This document shows positions 7,727 through 14,629 of a DNA stretch of 16,053 nucleotides, piece after piece. The stretch covers positions 1 to 16,053 of the forward strand of contig JBOHRF010000099.1 in assembly GCA_050732575.1 (NCBI GenBank), given 5' to 3'. A program made the translations under genes and the position numbers. The notes beneath the pieces are model-generated. The model was not told where the DNA came from, did no database searches, and worked only from the letters and a program-made list of their open reading frames with translations. This stretch comes from JBBDWZ01 sp050732575 (GTDB lineage: Bacteria; Gemmatimonadota; Gemmatimonadetes; Longimicrobiales; RSA9). Positions within the stretch are counted from its first letter, which is position 1; each line of letters opens with the position of its first letter.

Positions 7727-8212
7727 ATGATGGTCGGTTTCGATACGCTTCTCACCATCGCCTCTCTTTCGCTTTGGGTGCTCATGCTCGGCTTCCTTTA
7801 CCGGCGATTCAAGAAATCCGGTACCGAGGGTTCCTACGCGTTGCTGGCTGCTATTGCCATAACACTTGGTCTTCTCCTGGCCATTCCGGGCCTTCTGCAC
7901 ACGATGGCCGTAGTTGGGAGTGCGCTGCGGAACAACAAGGCGTACGATCTGCGACTGGTCTGGCTGATTACGCTCGGCTTGCTGCTCATGCACGCTGGTC
8001 TGGTCAACGTAGTACTCAGCCGTTGGATCCGGCGTGCTGAACGTTGGGCCGTGGGTATGGCGGCTGCGGTGACCGCATTGTTGCTTGCTTTCTTGCTGGT
8101 GCTGCACCCGGCCGCCGACCAAACAGTGCTCATCATCATCAACGGCACGTATCTCACGATGCTGGTCTGGCGCGTAAGTCACCCGTCCACGGCTCTTGCG
8201 CGCGCTGTTTGA
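7727..8212 (+). CDS. Hypothetical five-helix membrane protein
   Basis: The 161-aa product has an excellent ribosome site, GAGGAAGG, three bases before tandem ATG codons (7727 and 7730). Hydrophobic segments lie at about residues 5-25, 37-57, 76-97, 108-127 and 132-149, so about five inner-membrane helices are expected. Positive clusters RRFKK (26-30) and RRAER (102-106) on the first and fourth connectors suggest a cytoplasmic side by the positive-inside rule. I do not recognise the family and see no catalytic motif. It precedes the tRNA methyltransferase gene by 35 bp on the same strand, so it may be co-transcribed with it, but no functional link is evident. Confidence 0.75.
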   Translation: MMVGFDTLLTIASLSLWVLMLGFLYRRFKKSGTEGSYALLAAIAITLGLLLAIPGLLHTMAVVGSALRNNKAYDLRLVWLITLGLLLMHAGLVNVVLSRWIRRAERWAVGMAAAVTALLLAFLLVLHPAADQTVLIIINGTYLTMLVWRVSHPSTALARAV

Positions 8213-8247
8213 CAATCGCGCTAACCCATTTGAGGACGCCTGAACGG

Positions 8248-8721
8248 TTGGCCACCCACGTCGTACTCGTGCACCCGGAGATTCATTGGAACACGGGAAA
8301 CGCCGGTCGGACCTGCCTGGCCGCGGGCGCCACGCTGCATCTCATCCGGCCACTCGGTTTTTCGCTGGACGAACGTAAAGTGAAACGCGCCGGTCTCGAC
8401 TACTGGCAATACGTGGATCTGCACGTCTGGCCGAGCTGGTCTGCGTTCGAGAAGGAGCTGCCCAAGCTGGGTGACACGTATTTCTTCTCGACCAGGGCCA
8501 CGCAACTCTTCTGGGATGCGCCCTTGAGCGGCGCGCGGGATCTGGTCCTCATTTTCGGAGCCGAAACTGGTGGGCTTCCGGACGAACTTTACGACCGCTA
8601 TTGCGATCGGTTTGTCGCGTTGCCCATACTTTCGCCCCGCGTGCGGTCGCTCAACCTCTCGACCACCGTGGCCGTCGCGCTCTACGAGGTACTGCGGCAA
8701 CGCCAGGCCGCGCGTCAATAG
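8248..8721 (+). CDS. trmL: tRNA (cytidine(34)-2'-O)-methyltransferase, TrmL-like SPOUT enzyme
   Basis: TrmL uses S-adenosylmethionine to 2'-O-methylate the wobble base (C34 or cmnm5U34) of leucine tRNAs. The protein shows the SPOUT trefoil-knot motifs in order: NTGNAGRT (residues 15-22), LIFGAETGGLP (101-111) and SPRVRSLNLSTTVAVALYE (129-147). I chose the TTG at 8248 because it gives 157 residues, equal to the E. coli enzyme, and the family's usual beginning (ATHVVLVHPEI). GAGG at 8232-8235 lies 12 bases upstream. Another in-frame TTG at 8230 is possible, and no ATG exists near the conserved start. Close relatives act as homodimers in the cytosol. It is followed after 15 bp by the Clp_N protein gene. 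TrmL is preferred over other SpoU enzymes because of the short single-domain length. Confidence 0.9.
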   Translation: MATHVVLVHPEIHWNTGNAGRTCLAAGATLHLIRPLGFSLDERKVKRAGLDYWQYVDLHVWPSWSAFEKELPKLGDTYFFSTRATQLFWDAPLSGARDLVLIFGAETGGLPDELYDRYCDRFVALPILSPRVRSLNLSTTVAVALYEVLRQRQAARQ

Positions 8722-8736
8722 CATGGAGTCGGCAAA

Positions 8737-9222
8737 ATGGACCGCAATGCCACCCCGGGCACGCATCCTGATGATCTCCAGTTGACCGATGACGCGCTTC
8801 AGCTTCTGGTTGAGGCGCGCAGCGAGTCGGATCGTCTTGGACATCCGTTCATCGGAACCGAGCACCTGGTGCTCGCGCTCACGCAGCAAACTGACGGCAC
8901 CGCAGCCGCCACGCTGGCCAACCTGGGCATCGATCGCGAGCAGGTGCGCCAGACGATTAGCGGGATGATCGTTTCCGGTGGACTGGACCCCGCACCCGGT
9001 ACGGAGCGCCCCTACACCACGCGCACCATGGCATCCTTCTCCTTCGCAGCAGAATGCGCCCGCGAGCTCGGTCACACGCGCGTCGGCGCTGCGCACATGT
9101 TGGTGGGCTTGATGCGCGAGCGGATGAACATCGGGGCTCAGGTGCTCCACCGTCACGGGCTGACCGCAGAATCGGCGGTCGCAGAAATCCAGCGGCGCTC
9201 TACTGAAGGCGGTTCCTCCTAA
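8737..9222 (+). CDS. Stand-alone Clp N-terminal (Clp_N) double-repeat protein
   Basis: The 161-aa protein carries two Clp_N repeats and nothing else. Repeat one spans about 14-80, with GHPFIGTEHLVLAL (35-48). Repeat two spans about 95-155, with FAAECARELGHTRVGAAHMLVG (split around 103-124). In ClpC/ClpA this domain binds adaptors and substrates ahead of the AAA+ rings; here no ATPase follows, because a TAA stop ends the gene at 9222. Free-standing Clp_N proteins are known in several phyla. They may be adaptors or modulators of Clp proteases, but the role is inferred. GGAG (8725-8728) lies eight bases before the ATG. It sits 15 bp after trmL, probably in the same transcript. Confidence 0.9.
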   Translation: MDRNATPGTHPDDLQLTDDALQLLVEARSESDRLGHPFIGTEHLVLALTQQTDGTAAATLANLGIDREQVRQTISGMIVSGGLDPAPGTERPYTTRTMASFSFAAECARELGHTRVGAAHMLVGLMRERMNIGAQVLHRHGLTAESAVAEIQRRSTEGGSS

Positions 9223-9258
9223 ACGCTTTCATGGCCATGCTTCCCAACGCTCCGGTCC

Positions 9259-9293
9259 GCCACCACAACATGTCATCAAGGAATGACGGTGGC
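9259..9293 (+). other. Two-stage stem-loop between Clp_N and NlpC/P60 genes
   Basis: GCCACC (9259-9264) pairs with GGTGGC (9288-9293). Inside, GTCAT (9272-9276) pairs with ATGAC (9283-9287) around a six-base loop, leaving a one-sided bulge at 9265-9271. It lies 36 bp after the Clp_N stop. No T-run follows, so it is not a standard intrinsic terminator. It could be an mRNA end or part of the NlpC/P60 leader. Confidence 0.4.
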
Positions 9294-9446
9294 TGTTATC
9301 TCGTGGGTACAACCGGGTCCGCAGTCACACCCAGGCTGAGACTCGTAAGTATTTTTCTTCCATGGCGATAGCTCACCGCTCGCGCTACCGGCACGGAGGC
9401 TGCGCGCCAGCCGCGCGTCCCCACCTCCGAAAAGCGGGAAGTAGTC

Positions 9447-10166
9447 ATGAAGTTTCTAGGTCCTGCCCTGACGCTTTTGGTGGTTCTCCCCAGCGCAGCG
9501 CGCGCGCAAATCGACATCGTGCTCTCGGGCTCGCGGCCCGTGGTGCGCGCCAACATTGGTGGGCTAACCGTGTATGCCGGCCTCGACTCTCGAGGACGCC
9601 TCGATGTGAGCCTGGACGAAGGCGGCACTGCGCGCAGTACTCCTCCAAGCACGCGCGGGGCCCGGGTCGGCTCCCGAACGACGCGTACCGCCACAGCAAC
9701 GGCAGACGCCGTGCTCAGCACCGCCGACGCGTATGTCGGCACCAGGTACGTGTGGGGTGGGGCCTCGCCAGGTGGATTCGACTGCTCCGGCTTCGTGCAG
9801 TACGTGTTCCGGCAGCATGGCGTCGTGTTGCCACGCACATCCCGCCAACAGGCGGCGGTTGGCCTGCCCGTTGCTCGCAACCGCGCGGCACTCCAGGTCG
9901 GTGACCTCATGTTGTTCGCCACGAACGGAGTCCGCATCGATCACATCGCGATCTATGCCGGAGGAAACCAGATCATCCACTCCAGTTCCAGCGGCGGCGG
10001 AGTGGGTTACGATCACTTCACCACGAAACGGGGCCAATGGTTCCTCGCCCATCACGTGGCGACGCGACGGGCGCTGGTCAACGGCCAGAACCTGGTCGGT
10101 CCGCTCACCGCAATGTTGCGTGCCGTCACGGAGTTCGATCCTCCCGATCATGCGCCCAGGCGGTAA
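9447..10166 (+). CDS. Secreted NlpC/P60-family cell-wall peptidase
   Basis: This 239-aa protein has a signal peptide (residues 1-20, cleavage after ARA) and a short N-terminal domain (21-60) rich in beta-type sequence that I do not recognise. A Ser/Thr/Arg-rich linker (61-85) leads to an NlpC/P60 cysteine peptidase domain (about 86-200). The nucleophile is C113 in GGFDCSGFVQY, the base H166 in IDHIAIY and the third residue H178 in IIHSSS. Family members cut peptide bonds in peptidoglycan stems, commonly D-Glu-meso-DAP. The tail after about 205 lacks known motifs. GGGAAG about four bases upstream of the ATG is the likely ribosome site. The 224-bp upstream region holds a stem-loop; I could not fit it to the c-di-AMP riboswitch often found before such genes. 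Confidence 0.92.
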   Translation: MKFLGPALTLLVVLPSAARAQIDIVLSGSRPVVRANIGGLTVYAGLDSRGRLDVSLDEGGTARSTPPSTRGARVGSRTTRTATATADAVLSTADAYVGTRYVWGGASPGGFDCSGFVQYVFRQHGVVLPRTSRQQAAVGLPVARNRAALQVGDLMLFATNGVRIDHIAIYAGGNQIIHSSSSGGGVGYDHFTTKRGQWFLAHHVATRRALVNGQNLVGPLTAMLRAVTEFDPPDHAPRR

Positions 10167-10290
10167 ATCTCACGAACCGCCTGACTCCCCCCCTCCATCG
10201 TAACAAGCCGTGTTCGTTTGCCTTACTGCCGCCCCATAACGGCGCGCCAACCTCGACCATTGCGCGATCGAGCCGGCCTGATTACCGTCA

Positions 10291-10305
10291 TATGGGCACC
10301 CCATA
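10291..10305. promoter_or_regulatory. Predicted PadR operator (TATGGG-CAC-CCCATA dyad)
   Basis: A perfect 6-bp inverted repeat with a 3-bp spacer abuts the padR ribosome site GGAGAGG (10306-10312). Its symmetry and position suit repression by a PadR dimer at the operon it leads. It could alternatively form a small mRNA hairpin next to the ribosome site. Confidence 0.5.
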
Positions 10306-10315
10306 GGAGAGGCGG

Positions 10316-10660
10316 ATGGCCGATAAGCTGGACGTCAAGCAGGGTACGCTCGCGCTGATGATCCTGAGAACGCTCGAGGTACTCGGACCGCTGCATGGGT
10401 ACGGCGTTGCTCGCCGAATCGAAGAAACGAGTAAGAACCGACTGACGCTGAACTACGGCACGCTGTACCCCGCGCTGCTCAAGCTGGAACAAGAGGGTTG
10501 CATCAAAGCGGAATGGCGGCTGTCGGAAAACAACCGGCGGGCAAAGTTCTATGCGCTCACCGCTGCGGGGCGCAAGCAGCTGGCGCGAGAAGCGCGCGAA
10601 TGGCACGAGACAGCAGCCCTGATGGCGGCCTTTCTGGCCCCGCGAGCGGAGGCACCGTGA
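10316..10660 (+). CDS. PadR-family transcriptional regulator
   Basis: The 114-aa protein is a single winged-helix PadR domain. It has LDVKQGTLALMILRTL (5-20), the HGYGVARRI helix (27-35), the recognition region LNYGTLYPALLKLEQEG (45-61), and the wing ending in AEWRLSENNRRAKFYALT (65-82). The C-terminal helix (83-108) is the dimerisation helix of the short PadR-s2 type. The pattern AEW-x-S-E-NNRRAK-x-Y-x-LT is the one usually seen in regulators next to ADOP permeases. GGAGAGG four bases before the ATG is a strong ribosome site. The stop overlaps the permease start (GTGA, 10657-10660), so the two are translationally coupled and the regulator almost certainly controls that permease. A dyad lies just upstream. 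Confidence 0.93.
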   Translation: MADKLDVKQGTLALMILRTLEVLGPLHGYGVARRIEETSKNRLTLNYGTLYPALLKLEQEGCIKAEWRLSENNRRAKFYALTAAGRKQLAREAREWHETAALMAAFLAPRAEAP

Positions 10661-13347
10661 GACACGTTCGTACGCTGCTGGCGCGCATCGCTGGCGTGCT
10701 GCGCGGTCATCGAGTAGACGAGGAACTGCGCGAAGAGCTGGAAGCACATCTGGAGCTGGAGACGGCCGAGAACATCCGGCGCGGCCTGCATCCGGAGCAC
10801 GCGCGCCGGCAGGCGCTAATCGCGTCCGGTGGTCTCACGCAGGCAGCGGATGCGGTGCGCGATCAACGCGGACTGCCCTGGATCGACAGCATCGCGTCTG
10901 ACATCAGGTATGCGCTGCGCGCGCTCCGGCACAGCCTCTTCTTCACAACGGTAGTGGTAATCACGCTGGCGCTCGGCATGGGCGCGAACACGGCGATCTT
11001 CAGCGCGGTGCGCGGTGTTCTGCTCAGGCCTCTCCCACACCGAGACGGCGATCGACTGGTATTTCTGCGACAATCAATGGACGCGCCCGGCGGAGCGAGC
11101 ATCGCGTTCTCCGTTCCGGAGGTCAACGATTTCCGCGCCGGTGCCCGATCACTCGGAGGCATTGCGGAATTCTCTTCCTGGGATCTGACGCTGCGCGGCG
11201 AGGAAGACGCGGTGCGCATCGAGGCCGGGTTGGTCACGGGTAACTACTTCGAGGTCATGGGGCTCTCCCCGATCCTTGGCCGGCTGACCCGGTCAGCCGA
11301 CGATGGGCCGGGTGTTCCCCCCGTGATGGTGCTCACGCACGAGTTCTGGATGAAACGCTTTGGCGGAGACTCCAGCATCGTGGGCCAGCAGGTGCGGCTG
11401 GATGACCGTTCGGTCACGGTGATTGGGGTAGTGCAACCGGCGCCGTTCTTTCCCGACCGTGTAGATGCGCTGCTCAACATGGTGATCAGCGATCACCACA
11501 CGAGTGCGTTCATGGTGCAGGGCCGTACGCACCGCATGACCGAAGTGATCGCCCGGCTGGCGCCGCAAGCCAGCGTGGAGCAGGCCCGGAGCGAGGTCAC
11601 TGCCGTGTACGCGCGCATGCGGAGCCAATTCCAGGAAGCATACGATCCGGCGTCCAATTACCGCGTTGCGGTCATCCCATTTCAGGAAGTCCTGGGTGAA
11701 GAAGCGCGGCTGATCTTGTGGCTGCTCATGGGCGCGGCCGCGTTCGTCATGATCATCTCGGCCGCCAATGTTGCCAACCTGACGCTCATGCGGGGCGTGC
11801 GCAGAGAACACGAGCTCGTCGTGCGCGCGGCGCTGGGCGCGGGCGTGGCGCGGCTGCGCCGGTTGCTGCTGGTCGAGAATCTGGTACTGGCATTCCTGGG
11901 TGCCTTGCTCGCTGTCATCATCGCGATCGGCGGGGTCAGGCTGCTCATCTCCCTCGCGGAGCGCTACTCGCCGCGCGCCAACGAGATCCGCCTGGACGCC
12001 ATGGTTCTGGGTTTCATGCTCGCGCTTTCCGTGGCGGTGGCCCTGCTGCTCTCTTATGTGGCAGCGCTACCGAAGGAAGGTGCCTTCGCCTCCTGGATTT
12101 CCGCGGGCGGGCGGCGCGTGAGCGGAAGCCTGAGAAAGCAGCGTCTTCAGCGTGGACTGGTTGTCGTGCAGATCGCAGTCTCGGTGGTGCTGCTCGCGGG
12201 TGCCGGTTTGCTCACCCGCACCATGATGCGGCTGGCCGACGTGAACACCGGTCTGCGCACCGAGGAAGTGCTCACCATGCCCGTGGATCTGGTCTCGCTG
12301 ACCGAGCTCATGACCAACCCGTCGGCCGATGGTGCGGCCAAGGAGCGCTACGATCGCATACGCGACGAAATTGCTGCGCTTCCTGGTGTCGTGGACGTAG
12401 GCATTGGCTCGCCGGTGCCACTGCGCAGCTCGGGTGTCGGACTCGAGGTCAAGGCAGAGAGCAAACCGCTCGCCGCGGGCGAGGCGATGCCGCGTGCCGA
12501 GCTGCGTACGGCCAACCCCGACTACTTCCGCGCGGCGGGAATTCCGCTGCTCAGGGGACGCGCGTTCGCGCGCACCGATCAAGCTCGTTCCGGAATGGTC
12601 GTGATCATCAACCAGACGCTGGCCGACCGGTACTTCCCGAACGAGGACCCGGTCGGAAAACGGATCGCTTGGACGGGCGACGTGTTGCGATTCACGCCGA
12701 TTACCCCGGATTGGCGCACCATCGTCGGCGTGGTCGGCAATACACAGGATGGCGGACTGGATACGAAGCCCGCACACGTCGTGTTCATGCCCTTCACGCA
12801 GATTCCCGCCATGGGCGGGGGTCTGGTGATCCGCGCTGACAGCAACGTGTCTGCCCTGACGACAACGGCGACGCGCATCGCGCGGCGCATGGCGCCCGGC
12901 GTACCGATCGCGGACGCGATGACCATTGCCCAGTTCAAGGACTTGAGTGTTTCACCGCGTCGTCTGAACGCCGCGCTGGTCTCGTTGTTCGGCATTCTGG
13001 CCGTGATCATTGCCGCGGTGGGAATCGGTGGCGTGCTCGCGTTCTCGGTGAGCTCGCGCACCAACGAGATCGGTATCCGCATGAGTCTGGGCGCCGAGAG
13101 CGGCCGGGTACAGCGCATGATCCTGAAGGAAGGCGGAGTGTTGCTGGCGCTTGGCCTCGTGTTGGGCGTTACCGGCGCCTTCTTCGTTGCGCGCGTCATT
13201 CAGGGACTGCTTTTCGGGGTGGCGCCCCACGACCCAGCCACGTTCATCGGTGTGTCTCTGCTGATGGCGGCCATTGGCATCGGCGCGTGCTGGATACCCG
13301 CCCTGCGCGCCGCACGTGTCGACCCTGCCATCACCATGCGTTCGTAG
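10657..13347 (+). CDS. ADOP-type FtsX-like ABC transporter permease with N-terminal prefix domain, 896 aa
   Basis: The start is the GTG at 10657, overlapping the PadR stop, with GGAGG at 10648-10652. Longer readings upstream would run inside padR. Residues 1-80 form the charged helical prefix domain typical of PadR-linked ADOP proteins (VDEELREELEAHLELET, 24-40). TM1 follows with LALGMGANTAIFSAVRG (about 102-118). A first periplasmic MacB-like domain runs to about 345 and FtsX domain one covers about 350-475 with ELVVRAALGAG. TM5 is near 497-520 and a second periplasmic domain runs to about 765. FtsX domain two (767-896) has NEIGIRMSLGAES and ends ARVDPAITMRS. About eight helices are expected. 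No ATP-binding subunit is encoded nearby. It differs clearly from the 3312 copy, so the two are not a recent duplication. Related proteins are linked to efflux or mechanotransmission, but the substrate is unknown. Confidence 0.93.
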   Translation: MRHVRTLLARIAGVLRGHRVDEELREELEAHLELETAENIRRGLHPEHARRQALIASGGLTQAADAVRDQRGLPWIDSIASDIRYALRALRHSLFFTTVVVITLALGMGANTAIFSAVRGVLLRPLPHRDGDRLVFLRQSMDAPGGASIAFSVPEVNDFRAGARSLGGIAEFSSWDLTLRGEEDAVRIEAGLVTGNYFEVMGLSPILGRLTRSADDGPGVPPVMVLTHEFWMKRFGGDSSIVGQQVRLDDRSVTVIGVVQPAPFFPDRVDALLNMVISDHHTSAFMVQGRTHRMTEVIARLAPQASVEQARSEVTAVYARMRSQFQEAYDPASNYRVAVIPFQEVLGEEARLILWLLMGAAAFVMIISAANVANLTLMRGVRREHELVVRAALGAGVARLRRLLLVENLVLAFLGALLAVIIAIGGVRLLISLAERYSPRANEIRLDAMVLGFMLALSVAVALLLSYVAALPKEGAFASWISAGGRRVSGSLRKQRLQRGLVVVQIAVSVVLLAGAGLLTRTMMRLADVNTGLRTEEVLTMPVDLVSLTELMTNPSADGAAKERYDRIRDEIAALPGVVDVGIGSPVPLRSSGVGLEVKAESKPLAAGEAMPRAELRTANPDYFRAAGIPLLRGRAFARTDQARSGMVVIINQTLADRYFPNEDPVGKRIAWTGDVLRFTPITPDWRTIVGVVGNTQDGGLDTKPAHVVFMPFTQIPAMGGGLVIRADSNVSALTTTATRIARRMAPGVPIADAMTIAQFKDLSVSPRRLNAALVSLFGILAVIIAAVGIGGVLAFSVSSRTNEIGIRMSLGAESGRVQRMILKEGGVLLALGLVLGVTGAFFVARVIQGLLFGVAPHDPATFIGVSLLMAAIGIGACWIPALRAARVDPAITMRS

Positions 13348-13361
13348 CGCCACGGAGAATT

Positions 13362-13845
13362 GTGCGGATTACCTTGCTGATACCCATACTCGCGGGCGGG
13401 TTGGGTCTGGTTTTTGGTTACGCCGCGCTTTATTCAGCCAAAGGCGCAACGCTGCATCGCAAGAGCGGGATGCGGTTTGTGTGTGCCATGCTCACCATGG
13501 CGCTGGCCGGGCTGATCATCGCGGCTGTGCAACGCGTGGCGCCGCAGTGAACATCCCGGCCGCGCTGCTAACGGCCAATCTGGTGATCACGTCTCTGGCC
13601 ACAATTCGCTCTTCCGCGGCGGGCTCTCGATGGTTGCAGATCGGAACCCTGCTGGTGGCCCTGGCCGTGGGCCTGACCTCTCTCACCTTCGCGCTCGAGG
13701 CGGTCGCCCAGGGCGGCCACAGAAATGGCATGCCGGCGTTCGCATCAGGCGCACATTTCGTGGCACCGCTGGCGTCAGCGCATCCGCGGCCATGGACCTG
13801 CCGTTCGCGCAGCACAACATGACGGGCGCAACGCAAACGCACTGA
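13362..13845 (+). pseudogene. Frameshifted DUF2306-like membrane protein gene
   Basis: A 62-codon frame starts at the GTG at 13362, with GGAG four bases upstream. It encodes LAGGLGLVFGYAALYSAKG and LHRKSGMRFVCAMLTMAL, typical of the N-terminal half of DUF2306-type membrane proteins. It stops with TGA at 13548-13550. The family's next conserved segment, NIPAALLTANLVITSLATIR, continues at once in the -1 frame from 13547 (GTGA overlap) to GGHRNGMPAF. That frame ends at 13822 in sequence unlike the family. A third frame, to 13845, offers GVSASAAMDL, roughly where the family has a LLASAGDxRM-like segment. The conserved C-terminal helices are missing. One lost base explains the first break, and further damage or truncation the end. 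Alternatives are a sequencing error, translational coupling of two half-proteins, or programmed -1 frameshifting; no slippery heptamer is evident. It lies 14 bp after the ADOP permease. Confidence 0.65.
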
Positions 13846-13988
13846 GGCTCGGTCGGCGCAACGCCAAAAGCTGACCCCGATTGATATCTGTAGCCAGCGC
13901 TATAACTTCCTGCCGGGATTGCGCACTCGAGCCGAGTCCCTTGTTGGTGGTCACCAACGCGCTCAACACTCATGCCTGGGGTTTTACC

Positions 13989-14132
13989 ATGGCAAAGAAA
14001 AAGCACACGTACGCGGCCGCGAAACGGAAGCGCAGGGCCCAACGTGCCCAAAAGGTCCAGCTTCGGGAGAGCAAAGCGAACGCGCCCGCTGAAGCAAAAC
14101 CCAAGCGCGCGACCAAGAAGACAACAGCATAG
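13989..14132 (+). CDS. Small Lys/Arg/Ala-rich basic protein, 47 aa
   Basis: Starting at the ATG at 13989 (a GGGG run lies about eight bases upstream), the product begins MAKKKHTYAAAKRKRRAQRA and ends AKPKRATKKTTA. About 20 of 47 residues are Lys or Arg, the rest mostly Ala, Gln and Thr, with no hydrophobic core. The composition is like the basic tails of bacterial histone-H1-like or nucleoid proteins and of some ribosomal proteins, so nucleic-acid binding is plausible but unproven. I do not recognise a family. The frame is open upstream to 13881, but that part has no basic character or ribosome site. The DinB-like gene starts seven bases after the stop, which supports real translation and one transcript. 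Confidence 0.6.
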   Translation: MAKKKHTYAAAKRKRRAQRAQKVQLRESKANAPAEAKPKRATKKTTA

Positions 14133-14139
14133 GTCAATC

Positions 14140-14601
14140 ATGGATGAGAAATCGCTCTTCACCAAATTCTGGACAGACGAATCAAAGACTACTCGAAACG
14201 TGTTGGCCAGGATCCCGGAAGGATCCGATTACCGTCCGGACCCGAAGTCACGCACGGCACAGGAGATCGCCTGGCAGATCGTCTGTGAAGAGAAGATGAT
14301 CATCGAGGCGCTGGAGAGCGGCAAGGTGGAGTGGGCGCCGCCGCCCATGCCAGCCACCATGCAGGGTGTGCTCGAGAACTATGAGAAGCAAAGCGCTTCC
14401 CATCCCCAGCGTTGGACGGCTCTACCGCCCGCGCGCTGGGATGGTACGCTGGATTTCTTCGGCACCCAGCGGCCGGCCGCGCCCATGGCCTGGAGTTTCC
14501 TTTTTGACATTGTGCATCATCGCGGTCAGATCACGACCTACCTGAGACCCATGGGATCGACCGTGCCACAGATTTATGGCCCGAGCGCGGACGAACCGTA
14601 G
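14140..14601 (+). CDS. DinB-fold protein (cytoplasmic)
   Basis: The 153-aa product from the ATG at 14140 has no signal peptide. The DinB four-helix pattern is clear: MDEKSLFTKFWTDESKTTRN at the start, SRTAQEIAWQIVCEEKMI (37-54), and a conserved end with VHHRGQITTYLRPMG (125-139) and VPQIYGPSADE (142-152). In metal-binding DinB proteins a His often occurs in the second helix; here the equivalent place looks like Q46, while H126 and H127 are kept. The metal site may therefore be altered or lost, though this subgroup may be built that way. The reaction is unknown. It differs strongly from the exported DinB at 1260-1796, so the two are paralogues only in fold. It follows the small basic protein gene by seven bases and precedes the LRR gene by 28. 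Confidence 0.87.
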   Translation: MDEKSLFTKFWTDESKTTRNVLARIPEGSDYRPDPKSRTAQEIAWQIVCEEKMIIEALESGKVEWAPPPMPATMQGVLENYEKQSASHPQRWTALPPARWDGTLDFFGTQRPAAPMAWSFLFDIVHHRGQITTYLRPMGSTVPQIYGPSADEP

Positions 14602-14629
14602 ATGGACGAGTCTGGCTCGCAGAAACCCA

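Noticed and set aside
7375..7785. 136-codon minus-strand frame upstream of tetR
   Set aside because: No ribosome site or recognised motif, it overlaps the start of the membrane-protein gene and ends inside the tetR operator; kept only as a note on the unassigned stretch.
8221..9156. 311-codon minus-strand frame opposite trmL and the Clp_N gene
   Set aside because: Both plus-strand genes have unmistakable motifs; this frame is a high-GC shadow.
9223..9446. c-di-AMP (ydaO-type) riboswitch before NlpC/P60
   Set aside because: I could not find the conserved core blocks of that class; only a simple stem-loop is visible.
11718..12839. 373-codon plus-strand frame inside the second ADOP permease
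   Set aside because: Low-complexity Arg/Ala/Gly translation in the wrong frame of a gene with complete FtsX domains.
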